64,000 bases of DNA, from the NCBI GenBank assembly GCA_032717465.1, contig CM064713.1, positions 14,456,203-14,520,202 of the forward strand, in the 5' to 3' direction. Shown here in pieces: positions 40,358 through 50,290 of the stretch (the stretch's first letter is position 1; each line of letters opens with the position of its first letter). The notes under the pieces were generated by a model, which was given only the letters and a program-made list of their open reading frames with translations, searched no databases and was not told where the DNA came from. Source of the DNA: Coenobita brevimanus (Eukaryota; Arthropoda; Malacostraca; Decapoda; Coenobitidae). The position numbers and the translations under genes are program-made.

Positions 40358-40706
40358 GAATACGGTATGGTACAGTTCGCCGCACAAATGGCGTTCCTCA
40401 CCCTCCAGGTCAAATCGTATATTCGGCAACGCCGTACACGGATCCCCAACCCCCTCCTCACCCCACCTCGTAGTACTTCCAACCTCCCCCGCCTTCAACT
40501 GACTCACGTATATAGCAACTGATGTAAATGGTTCACGAAACCTTTATCTCATATACGTGAGTCAGTGGAAGGCGGGAAAGGTTGGTAGTACTACGAGATG
40601 GGGTTAGGAGGGGGTTGGGGATCTGGGTACGGCGTTGCCAAATATACAATTTGACCCGGAGGGTGAGGAACGCCATTTGTGTGGCGAACTGTACAGTATA
40701 GTATTA
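40358..40706. repeat. Fold-back (long hairpin) element
   Basis: The left arm 40,358-40,515 is the imperfect reverse complement of 40,550-40,706, with a loop of about 34 bp. Arms contain TACAGTTCGCC, AAATGGCGTTCCTCACCCTC and GACTCACGTATAT, with roughly 90% pairing. There is no coding signal and no clear target duplication. It looks like a fold-back MITE, and its transcript would be a hairpin of about 150 bp. Confidence 0.88.
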
Positions 40707-40752
40707 AGATAAGGAATAACCATAAGGATGAACCTAAATATGGATAACTAAA

Positions 40753-42929
40753 TTTTTTTTTTTTTTTTTTTTTTTAATAGAACGGAGGAAGGAAAAACAA
40801 ATGAAAAAAAAAATAATCCATACACCAGATTACTGGTGTCCTCTGTTCATAAAATATCTGTAACAGTTAGACTTGAACAGTTGTAGGTTGAAATTTGGAG
40901 GAAAACAACTCTGGGGAAGCGAGTTCCAGAGAGATGCAGTTCGGGGAATGAAAGAATTCTAATAGGCAGAAGTTCTGCAATATGGTTGAGTGACATTCCA
41001 GTCATGAGCGCTACCAGATGCCCGTGTAGCACGAGGGAAGGCATGGAGAGGTGGCACCATGGACGCAACTTTGTCTGAGCATTTACCAAAAAAATATCTG
41101 TAAAATAAATGCAAGGGAGGCAACATTCCTTCTTACTTGCAGGGGAGGTAGTTTATATGTAATGGCAGGGTTGTTAATGATTCTAACAGCTTTATTCTGA
41201 ATTTTGTCTAGTTGTCTTAATGCAACCTCTCCACAACCATCCCACAAGGGTGAGCAATATTCAAGCTGAGAGCGCACATGACTTATAAATTATACCCAGC
41301 TGCTCATCGGCGAAGAAGTTACGGACTCTGTACAATAATCCAAGTTTCTTTGAGGCGGTTTTAGCAAGTGATCTGACATGAGAGGTCCAGCTGAGGGCAC
41401 TGTTAAGTGAGACACCAAGAATTTCAATACTTTTGGAGATGGGAATATTAGTAGCACTGAAGGTAATGTACGAATCTGGCAATATCTGTCCATTAGTAAA
41501 CTGTATATATTTAGTTTTACTAGCATTAAAAGAGACAAGGTTGTTTTGTCCCCATTCACTGATTGTAGATAGATCTTGATTAATGGAGATGGCTGTACTG
41601 AGTTGAGAGGTAGAGATATTAGACTTTGTAATTGGATGTCTGAGTGTGAATGAACTATGTAGTGTTGAGTCATCTGCATATGAGTGAATGGGATTGTGAG
41701 TGACAGATAAGAGATCATTAATATGAACCAGAAATAGGGTTGGCGCCAGAATTGATCCCTGCAGCACGCCGGCGTTAATTGAGTGGAAATTCGAATATAC
41801 ATCATCTACTTTTACTCTTATTTTCCTGTCACTAAGATAAGAAGAAATCAAAGGAACAAAAGACGTTAGTCCATAGCAAGGGAGTTTGGACAGCAGGAAA
41901 TGGTGCCATACTCTGTCGAAAGCTTTAGAGATATCAAGAGCTACTGCATGAGTTTCTCCAAAAAGATCAATTGACTGATGGATCGTATGAGTTAAGAGAT
42001 TGAGTATGTCAATGGTGGATCTTTCGCGGCGAAAACCGTATTGTCTATCACTAATTAAGTTGTTGGATTCAAGATGTTTAACAATATGCTTATTAATTAA
42101 AGTTTCAAATACCTTACCAAGAGAAGATGTGACAGCTATTGGTCTGTAATTGGAGGGGTCAGACGAACTTCCTTTCTTCGGAACTGGGTGGATATTGGCT
42201 TCTTTCCATGAATTTGGGAATAAAGAAGTACGTATGCATAGTCTGAATAATTTAGCTAGGACAGAGGCAAGTTCGGGGGAACACTTTTTCAAAACAATTG
42301 GAGGAATTCCATCTGGGCCTGGAGCTTTGTTGGTAGGTAAATTGTCTAGGATGGATTTTACGAATTTTGTCTGTATTTTAAGTGGGGCAATTTCGGGAGA
42401 ATCAAGTTCCAGTACTGAGACATTCTGGCTGGTATCATCTATGGTAGAGTTTCTTACAAAGGTACTAGCAAAGATATCTGCTTTCCCACGTGGGTCATTT
42501 GTAATATTGCCATCTGAAGATTTTAGTGGGGGAATGGAAGATGACTTGTTAAAGTTATTATTGAAAGAATTAAGAGTTGACCAGAATATTCTATTGTCAT
42601 TAGGGTTGTTAAGTAGTTTTGATGCTTGCTTTTGAAGAAAGTTTGATTTAGATAGATTTAATACAGCTTTTGCATGATTTCTAGCAATTTTAAATTGGGA
42701 GAGTGATTCAGATGTTTTTGATTTTAAGTAAGAGTTATATGCTAATGACTTTTGGGCTGTTGCTCTGGCACAATTGCCATCAAACCATTTTGGAGAGCTT
42801 GATCTTTTAGTGAATTGTTGACTTGGTATGATAAATCCATACCAGCTAGTATTAAGTCGCAAATGTGGGACTGGGTAGAATTGGGTTCACTGGAGAAGAA
42901 AGACTGCCATGGAACATCAGCAAGATAAT
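40753..42929 (-). mobile_element. Jockey/CR1-like LINE, 5'-truncated, minus strand
   Basis: A T-run at 40,753-40,779 is the poly-A tail read in reverse. The coding part (42,862-41,261) carries NKAPGPDGIPPIVLKK, ANIHPVPKKGSSSDPSNYRP, RQYGFRRERSTIDIL, ALDISKAFDRVWH, GVLQGSILAPTLFL and HSYADDSTL. A frameshift near 41,278 moves the QLEYCSPLW segment into another frame. It is a close relative of the full-length copy at 45,893-49,213 and lacks the endonuclease through 5' truncation. Confidence 0.9.
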
Positions 42930-45068
42930 ACTGTATTAAGATAATACTGTATTAAGATACACTGTGCTATATAATAGTAGATAACTTCAAATTTTAAGCT
43001 GGGCATGATACTGTACAATACTACAGTATTTAGAGCGCATGTCAGCATAAAAAAATCAAGAGTCTTTTCTTATCAACCTTTGCATACTATGTATCCAACT
43101 TTTTATTAAGACCTGGTTGGAACAACTGGTTTCTGTCAAAGGTGGATAGTTTTTAATCAGCTTGCAGGTCTGGCATAGACAATATGTTGCATATTGTGGG
43201 CACGTGGCATGGAGATCATAAGCTAATATAGTGTATATAATGTATATACAGTACAGTAATTATATCTTTATATTACAGGCATGACACCAGTGCAGGCACA
43301 TCGTCATCATGTACTCAAGATGGGCCTGTGTGATGATATATATGGGCAAGCTGATCATGCTGTAAATCCAACTCAGAGATCAATTCAGTATATGTGGGAC
43401 ATGTGGCAGAACAGGGAGCATGGTGGATTAAATATGCCAACCATGTTTGAAGCAATACAAAATTATGCGCAGGCCAACCCAGAAGTCATTGTGAAATTTG
43501 AACATGACCAAAAGAACTTTTGTGTATTGTTGATAACACCATTTATGATGAGGGCCCACAGGCAACTAAAAGAAGCTGGAGAGGTAGTTTTTGTAGATGC
43601 CACAGGCTGTGTTGACCAGCTTAACACAGCCGTAATACAATTCTTGTGTGCAGGACCAGCTGGTGCAGTGCCATTAGCAATAGTGTTCACATCTTCTCAA
43701 GATGAAGCGACACTTACTAAAGGTTGGTGTACCATATACAGTACTGCTTTTGTTTGTTATTTTGGATACTTAGTATGTTTGCTGATGAAACAGTTGGTTA
43801 TGAATTGTAATTATAATCTTTCTTACTTTGTGCTTGACAGGTTTTGGCATGATCAAAGAGGCACTTGGCGAGTGTGCCTTCTGTGGCAGAGGGGAGCCAC
43901 AGTGTTTCATGACAGATAACTGCGAAGTAGAAAGGAAGGCTCTGGCAGCCACATGGCCTACATCAAAGCTTTTCCTCGGCATATTCCACATTTTACAGCA
44001 AGTGTGGCACTGGCTTCTGGATTCCAAGCATGGCATCCATAATGAAAATCGCCAAGAGCTTATGGGTGTGATGAAGTCTCTTGTGTATGCAAGTTCAAGG
44101 GATGAATTCAGCGGATTGTGGAAGAAAGTTGAAGCCAGTTTTCTTCTAGAGAAATGCTCCAATTTTAGAAGGTACTTACAGTACTGTATTTATTTTTATC
44201 TTTAATTACTTTTTCTTATAATAAGGATCACCAATGATAAATATTGTTTATCATGGAAGAAGTTGAGAGGCAGAAGAGAGAGTTATATGTAGAAAGGAAG
44301 AGAGAGGTGAAAAGATTAGTAAGAGAGAGTAGAAGAGAGTGGATGAGGAATTTGGAAGGAATTTGAGTGTGAAGTGGAAGGACTGTAAGAAAATGTTCTG
44401 GAAAGAGGTGAAGAGAGTAAGACAGGGTGCCAGTGAAGTCAGTAGGGGAGTGAAAGATAAAAATGGCAAATTGCTAGTGGAGAAGGGAGAAAAAGTGAGC
44501 AGATGGAGAGAACACTTTAAGGAATTGTTGAACATAGAGAATGGAAGTAATGTGAGTATAAGTGGCTGGGGAATGGCTGGGAGAAGGAGGAAGGTGAGAA
44601 GACAGCAAGAAATCAGTTGGATAGAAGTAGTGGAAGCAATGAAGAAATTCAAATTAGAGAAGGCCTCAGGAATTGATGGAGTGTGTGGTGAAATACTGAA
44701 GCATGGGAGGGAGATAGTAGTAGAATAGATGTGGAAGATGTGCAGATTTGCATAGGAGGAAGGTAAACTCCTGGAGGATTGGAAGTCAGGTATAATTATT
44801 CCCCTGTACAAAGGGAAAGGGGTAAAAGAAGTGTGTGGTAATCATAGGGACATTTGTCTTCTTAGCGTAATAGGAAAAGTGTATGGTAGGATACTTATTG
44901 ACAGAGTTAGGGAAATAACAGAGGAATTAGTTGGAGTACAGGGAGGCTTAAGGAAGGGAAGAGGCTGTGTAGATCAGATATTCATTCTTAGATCTTTGTG
45001 GAAAAGTTTCTAGAGAAGGGAAAGAAGTTGTATGTGGCCTTCATGAATTTGGAGAAAGCATATAACAG

Positions 45069-45424
45069 GGGGAGGCGGTGGCTCAATCAGTAGAGAAGTG
45101 GCTTGCAGTCCTAACGGACCCAGGTTCAAGTCCCCGCTGGGGCAGGGAACAGTTTAAGGATTTGAATTTCATAGAAGCACGGTTTACTGATCTACCAGAA
45201 GACCCGCCGACATGTCGTAAAAATACCCCCACTAATACCAATACACCAGTCCTGTATGAGACAGCCCTAGCATGTATTCAATATGGACGGTGGGTGTTAG
45301 CGCCGAAGTGGTGACATGTAGAAGTGTATGGTATGTAGGAGGACTACTTGGCCTTGATAGCAGGCTGTGAAGCCTATGCCCAGAGTCGGACACATTAAAA
45401 AAAAAGAAAAAAAAAAAAAAAAAA
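45069..45424 (+). mobile_element. tRNA-derived SINE with poly-A tail
   Basis: GGCGGTGGCTCAATCAGTAG (box-A-like) at about 45,073 and AGGTTCAAGTCCCC (box B) at about 45,122 form a tRNA-type Pol III promoter. The body runs to an A-rich tail at 45,398-45,424. It interrupts the RTE between AAAGCATATAACAGG and GGAATGTGGAAAG. Compared with the RTE at 29,000, a dozen or so bases are missing at the insertion point, and no target duplication is clear. Confidence 0.8.
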
Positions 45425-45892
45425 GGAATGTGGAAAGTATTAAGAATATATGGAGTAGATGGGAAGTTGTTGAACACTGTGAAGAGTATGTATGGTGGTG
45501 CTAAGGCTGCAGTGCGTGTGGATGGTGAACTGAGTGAATTTTTCTCTTTGAAGGTTGGGTTGAAACAGGGATGTGTCATGTCTCCATGGTTGTTCAGTCT
45601 GTACATGGATGGGGTAATAAAAGAGATACAAGGTTGGGCAGTGGATGTTGGTGTGGCCCTAGGGAGAAAGGGTAGTGTTTGGAAACTCCCTGTACTATTG
45701 TTTGCAGATGGTACTGTGTTGTTAAGTGAAGACGAAGGGGAGCTGCAAGGCTTGGTGGATGAGTTTGGGAGATTATGTAAGAAACTGAATCTAAAGGTGA
45801 ATGTAGGGAAGAGTAAAGTGATGATCTTTGAGAGAGGTGAAGTCAGTGAATGTACAGTGAGGTTGGATGGTGAGGAAATGGAAAATGTGAGT

Positions 45893-48800
45893 AGCACCAG
45901 TCGAACAGGGCAGTACTCCCGAGGTTGATGGCAAGCTGGTGATAGGGAGAGCTGGAGCTCCCGTTTCACCAGCCCTCAGGACTTGATCCTGACCATCTCC
46001 CTTTTCTGAACATTTTCAGTGCATTCATTTACACACAGAGTAGGCCAGCATGCTCTCATAATACCTCTACCTTCAACTGTCTACACCACACTACATGCGC
46101 ATAACATATCACACCTTCTATTCACATCTTTAGTAATGGCCGCTGCAATCTTACAATCAAATGAGGTGCTACCTCGGATTGCCACCACCGGCAGGGTAGG
46201 GCTGGAGGCACAGGGTCCTCCCGGTCGTCATCAAGCGACTGTTGCTATTTCCGGGAATGCTCGTTGGCGAAGAGGTGACGGTGCGGCCTTATTCTTTACC
46301 AACATCTGTAGTCTTACCACAAATTTAAACTCAGTTCATTTTTTCCTTCAGTCCATATCCCCTTTGGCCCTTTTCCTCACAGAACCACAAATCTCACCCT
46401 CTACCGATATATCTCCATTTTGTTTTCCTGGTTACCATCTCCTTACAAACTTTCGAAACAAGGGCGGCACCTGTTGTTATATCAAATCCCAATATGCAGT
46501 TGATACTATTTTAAACTTCACTTCATCCAGTTTTGTTTACTCATTATATAAATTAAATTGCCAAAACATTACCAAATATATCTGTGTAGTTTATCGTTCC
46601 CCCAGTGCTTCTTTGGAACCCAGTGTATTTGATTCCATATCCACTCAGTTGAGTAACCTTGACCTTGCCCTTGGCAATGAAATTACCATTTTGGGTGATT
46701 TTAACATACACAATGTTGAATGGTTATTGCATTCTGCCCGGACTGATGATGCTGGTCTAGAATGCGAGCTGTTTGCGGAATCGTTTAATCTCACCCAGTT
46801 GGTAAAGCAACCAACCAGAATACCTGATAATCCTGACCATAATGCCCATCTCTTGGATTTATTCTTGACAAATAATCCAGATCAATACAGGATAGAGGTA
46901 CTGTCACCACTTGGATCCTCAGACCACAATCTCATCAAAGCCTCATTAGTTAACCCCCCTACACCTCCCCATTCCGAACCTGTCAGGGTGACCCGATGGC
47001 ACTTTGACAGGGCAGACTGGGATGGATTTAGAAATTATCTTGCTGATGTTCCATGGCAGTCTTTCTTCTCTAGTGATCCCAATACTACCCAGTCCCACAT
47101 TTGCGACTTAATACTAGCTGGTATGGATTTATTCATACCAAGTCAACAGTTCACTAAAAGATCAATCTCTCCAAAATGGTTTGATGGCAATTGTGCCAGA
47201 GCAACAGCCCAAAAGTCATTAGCATATAACTCTTACTTAAAATCAAAAACATCTGAATCACTCTCCCAATTTAAAATTGCTAGAAATCATGCAAAAGCTG
47301 TATTAAATCTATCTAAATCAAACTTTCTTCAAAAGCAAGCATCAAAACTACTTAACAACCCTAATGATAATAGAATATTCTGGTCAACTCTTAATTCTTT
47401 CAATAATAACTTTAACAAGTCATCTTCCATTCCCCCACTAAAATCTTCAGATGGCATTATTACAAATGACCCACGTGGGAAAGCAGATATCTTTGCTAGT
47501 ACCTTTGCAAGAAACTCTACCATAGATGATACCAGCCAGAATGTGTCAGTACTGGAACTTGATTCTCCTGAAATTGCCCCACTTAAAATACAGACAAGAT
47601 TCGTAAAATCCATCCTAGACAATTTACCTACCAACAAAGCTCCAGGCCCAGATGGAATTCCTCCAATTGTTTTGAAAAAGTGTTCCCCTGAATTTGCCTC
47701 TGTCCTAGCTAAATTATTCAGACTATGCATACGTACTTCTTTATTCCCAAATTCATGGAAAGAAGCCAATATCCACCCAGTTCCGAAGAAAGGAAGTTCG
47801 TCTGACCCCTCTAATTACAGACCAATAGCTGTCACATCTTCTCTTGGTAAGGTATTTGAAACTTTAATTAATAAGCATATTGTTAAACATCTTGAATCCA
47901 ACAACTTAATTAGTGATAGACAATACGGTTTTCGCCACGAAAGATCCACCATTGACATACTCAATCTCTTAACTCATACCATCCATCAATCAATTGATCT
48001 TTTTGGAGAAACTCATGCAGTAGCTCTTGATATCTCTAAAGCTTTCGACAGAGTATGGCACAGTTCCCTGCTGTCCAAACTCCCTTGCTATGGACTAACG
48101 TCTTTTGTTCCTTTGATTTCTTCTTATCTTAGTGACAGGAAAATAAGAGTAAAAGTAGATGATGTATATTCGAATTTCCACTCAGTTAACGCCGGCGTGC
48201 CGCAGGGATCAGTTCTGGCGCCAACCCTATTTCTGGTTCATATTAATGATCTCTTATCCGTCACTCACAATCCCGTTCACTCATATGCAGATGACTCAAC
48301 ACTATATAGTTCATTCACACTCAGACATCCATTTACAAAGTCTAATATCTCTACCTCTCAACTCAGTACAGCCATCTCCATAAATCAAGATCTAGCTACA
48401 ATCAGTGAATGGGGACAAAACAACCTTGTCTCTTTTAATGCTAGTAAAACTAAATATATACAGTTTACTAATAGACAGATATTGCCAGATTCGTACATTA
48501 CCTTCAGTGCTACTAATATTCCCATCTCCAAAAGTATTGAAATTCTTGGTGTCTCACTTAACAGTGCCCTCAGCTGGACCTCTCATGTCAGATCACTTGC
48601 TCAGGCCGCCTCAAAGAAACTTGGATTATTGTACAGAGTCCGTAACTTCTTCACCAATGAGCAGTTAGCTATAATTTATAAGAGTCATGTGCGCTCTCAG
48701 CTTGAATATTGCTCACCCTTGTGGAATGGTTGTGGAGAGGTTGCATTGAGACAACTGGACAAAATTCAGAATAAAGCTGTTAGAATCATTAACAACCCTG

Positions 48801-49213
48801 CCATTACATATAAACTACCTCCCCTGCAAGTAAGAAGGAATGTTGCTTCCCTTGCATTATTTTACAGATATTTTTTTGGCAAGTGCTCAGACGAGGTTGC
48901 GTCCATGATGCCACCTCTCCATGCCTTCCCTCGTGCTACACGGGCATCTGGTAGCGCTCATGACTGGAATGTCACTCAACCATATTGCAGAACTTCTGCC
49001 TATCAGAATTCTTTCATTCCCCGAACTGCATCTCTCTGGAACTCGCTTCCCCAGAGTTGTTTTCCTCCAAATTTCAACCCACAAGTGTTCAAGTCTAACT
49101 GTTACAGATATTTTATGAATGGAGGACACCAGTAGTCTGGTGTATGGATTATTTTTTTTCCCCCCATTTGTTTTTCCTTCCTCCGTTCTGTTATTTAAAA
49201 AAAAAAAAAAAAC
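45893..49213 (+). mobile_element. Full-length-looking Jockey/CR1-like LINE inside RTE
   Basis: 3.3 kb, from GCACCAGTCGAACAGGGCAG after the RTE segment GAAAATGTGAGTA to an A-run at 49,197-49,212 before CTTGGGGAGTGTGATGAG of the RTE. About 10 bp of RTE is missing at the site. It has one intact endonuclease-RT frame and no separate ORF1 that I can see. Confidence 0.88.
46019..49135 (+). CDS. LINE polyprotein: AP endonuclease + reverse transcriptase
   Basis: An uninterrupted frame of 1,038 codons; a second in-frame ATG at 46,136 (MAAAILQSNE) is an equally good start. Endonuclease motifs are FFTNICSLTTN, LFLTEPQI, VVYRSPSA, ILGDFNIHNVEW, HLLDLFLTN and GSSDHNLI. RT motifs are NKAPGPDGIPP, IHPVPKKGSSSDPSNYRPIAV, GFRHERSTIDIL, ALDISKAFDRVWH, GVPQGSVLAPTLFL, HSYADDSTL, KTKYIQF and EILGVSL. 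There is no RNase H. The C-terminus has TASLWNSLPQ, common in Jockey/CR1 LINEs. It nicks target DNA and reverse-transcribes its own RNA. The lack of lesions suggests a young copy. Confidence 0.93.
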   Translation: MHSFTHRVGQHALIIPLPSTVYTTLHAHNISHLLFTSLVMAAAILQSNEVLPRIATTGRVGLEAQGPPGRHQATVAISGNARWRRGDGAALFFTNICSLTTNLNSVHFFLQSISPLALFLTEPQISPSTDISPFCFPGYHLLTNFRNKGGTCCYIKSQYAVDTILNFTSSSFVYSLYKLNCQNITKYICVVYRSPSASLEPSVFDSISTQLSNLDLALGNEITILGDFNIHNVEWLLHSARTDDAGLECELFAESFNLTQLVKQPTRIPDNPDHNAHLLDLFLTNNPDQYRIEVLSPLGSSDHNLIKASLVNPPTPPHSEPVRVTRWHFDRADWDGFRNYLADVPWQSFFSSDPNTTQSHICDLILAGMDLFIPSQQFTKRSISPKWFDGNCARATAQKSLAYNSYLKSKTSESLSQFKIARNHAKAVLNLSKSNFLQKQASKLLNNPNDNRIFWSTLNSFNNNFNKSSSIPPLKSSDGIITNDPRGKADIFASTFARNSTIDDTSQNVSVLELDSPEIAPLKIQTRFVKSILDNLPTNKAPGPDGIPPIVLKKCSPEFASVLAKLFRLCIRTSLFPNSWKEANIHPVPKKGSSSDPSNYRPIAVTSSLGKVFETLINKHIVKHLESNNLISDRQYGFRHERSTIDILNLLTHTIHQSIDLFGETHAVALDISKAFDRVWHSSLLSKLPCYGLTSFVPLISSYLSDRKIRVKVDDVYSNFHSVNAGVPQGSVLAPTLFLVHINDLLSVTHNPVHSYADDSTLYSSFTLRHPFTKSNISTSQLSTAISINQDLATISEWGQNNLVSFNASKTKYIQFTNRQILPDSYITFSATNIPISKSIEILGVSLNSALSWTSHVRSLAQAASKKLGLLYRVRNFFTNEQLAIIYKSHVRSQLEYCSPLWNGCGEVALRQLDKIQNKAVRIINNPAITYKLPPLQVRRNVASLALFYRYFFGKCSDEVASMMPPLHAFPRATRASGSAHDWNVTQPYCRTSAYQNSFIPRTASLWNSLPQSCFPPNFNPQVFKSNCYRYFMNGGHQ

Positions 49214-49450
49214 TTGGGGAGTGTGATGAGTAAGGATGGAGGTTTGGAAGGTGAAGTGCTTGAAAGGGTATAGCAGGGAAGAAAGGTTGCTGGCTCCTTG
49301 ACAGCAGTGATAAGAAACTGGGAGTGAGCATGGATGTGAAAAAGTTACTACATGACAGTATTGTACCAACTCTAACGTATGGAAGTGAAGCTTGGACGTT
49401 GTTGGAAGGACACAAGTCAAGAGTGAGAGCATTGGAAATGAGTTATTTAA

Positions 49451-50101
49451 CCCACCCTGTCCTGACAAGTTTCCTAGTAGTGGTACCCCCCAGTCCTAAC
49501 AAATTTTGGACCCACTTTTTTTTTGGCTCAAATCTTTGCTTTTGGTGAGAAACAAAGGAAAATCACAATGAAAGTGGTTACTGGGGTCGTCAAGTGGCCT
49601 AAACAGGTATAGTTATGTTAGTGGAGGTGCACTGCTGCTCTCACATTTTCTATGGTAGGTATTAATATGGAAAACAATACTGATTACGTACGGTACATAT
49701 TTAATTATTACAAAGAAATATGTAGTACAAGGTTATATTGGTTTTTATACAAAAAACATATGAAATAAGGAATGTTCCATTGGGCGGAAATAGCGAAATC
49801 GCACAATTACAGTAGGTCACAGATGGTAAGGTAACATTGTTGTTTCATCGTAAGTTGTATTTTTTTCAATTTCCATAATACTTTCCCAATGACATCATAC
49901 CATTTCCCACTTTACAGAATTGTTTTCACATATTTACAGGCCTTACGATAATATTTTGCATAATAATAACACTTATTTACCTAGTGACTTCATGTTCTGT
50001 CAAATTATGCACCTTGCAATTTTGGCGTGTTTAAGTACGTCAGCGGGACATGAGATTACATCATGTTTGGACGTACAAGAACGTTGTCGGGACGGGACGG
50101 G
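49451..50101. mobile_element. piggyBac MITE 2 with perfect TTAA duplication
   Basis: 651 bp, flanked by TTAA at 49,447-49,450 and 50,102-50,105, with ends CCCACCCTGTCCTGACAAG and, inverted, CCCGTCCCGTCCCGACAAC. It is related to piggyBac 1 over both ends (for example TTTGGACC..TTTTTTTTTGGCTCAAA..TTGCTTTTGGT). It has no coding capacity. The uninterrupted site GAGTTATTTAAGAGGAGCCTG exists in the RTE copy near 28,275, confirming the insertion. Confidence 0.93.
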
Positions 50102-50250
50102 TTAAGAGAAGCCTGTGGAGTCACATGGAGAGACAGGCTGACAAATGAGGATATAAAGGAGCTTTGTGGTGTGGATGTGGATGTGATAGGAAGCATTAGG
50201 AGGAGCACACTGGGGTGGTTTGGCCATGTGGAGAGGATGGAGGGTGAGAG

Positions 50251-50290
50251 GCCAGACACCTTAATCCCGTACGGGATTAAGGCGTCTGGC
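50251..50290. repeat. 40-bp palindrome at RTE 3' end
   Basis: Two 20-base arms meet at CCCGTACGGG with one mismatched pair, followed by AATAGATAGATAGATAG. The right arm is the normal RTE terminus. The left arm replaces about 230 bp of 3' coding and UTR sequence present in the 27.9-kb copy. Confidence 0.9.

Larger units (their letters stand above)
44254..50290 (+). mobile_element. RTE-like LINE in MULE intron 4, host of three insertions
   Basis: RTE parts lie at 44,254-45,068, 45,425-45,892, 49,214-49,450 and 50,102-50,290. Plus-strand motifs are WREHFKELLNIE, SGIDGVCGEILK, IIPLYKGKG, GLRKGRGCVDQIF, LKQGCVMSPWLFSLYMD and LLFADGTVLL (Ala-Asp-Gly instead of Ala-Asp-Asp). The end has [12 protein letters not shown] then a 40-bp palindrome and a (GATA)n tail. 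It starts at almost the same 5' truncation point as the copy at 27,912-29,826. Stops and insertions make it dead. Confidence 0.87.

Noticed and set aside
45073..45145. Functional tRNA gene
   Set aside because: Box A and box B are present, but the sequence leads into a SINE body with an A tail and I cannot form a convincing full cloverleaf.
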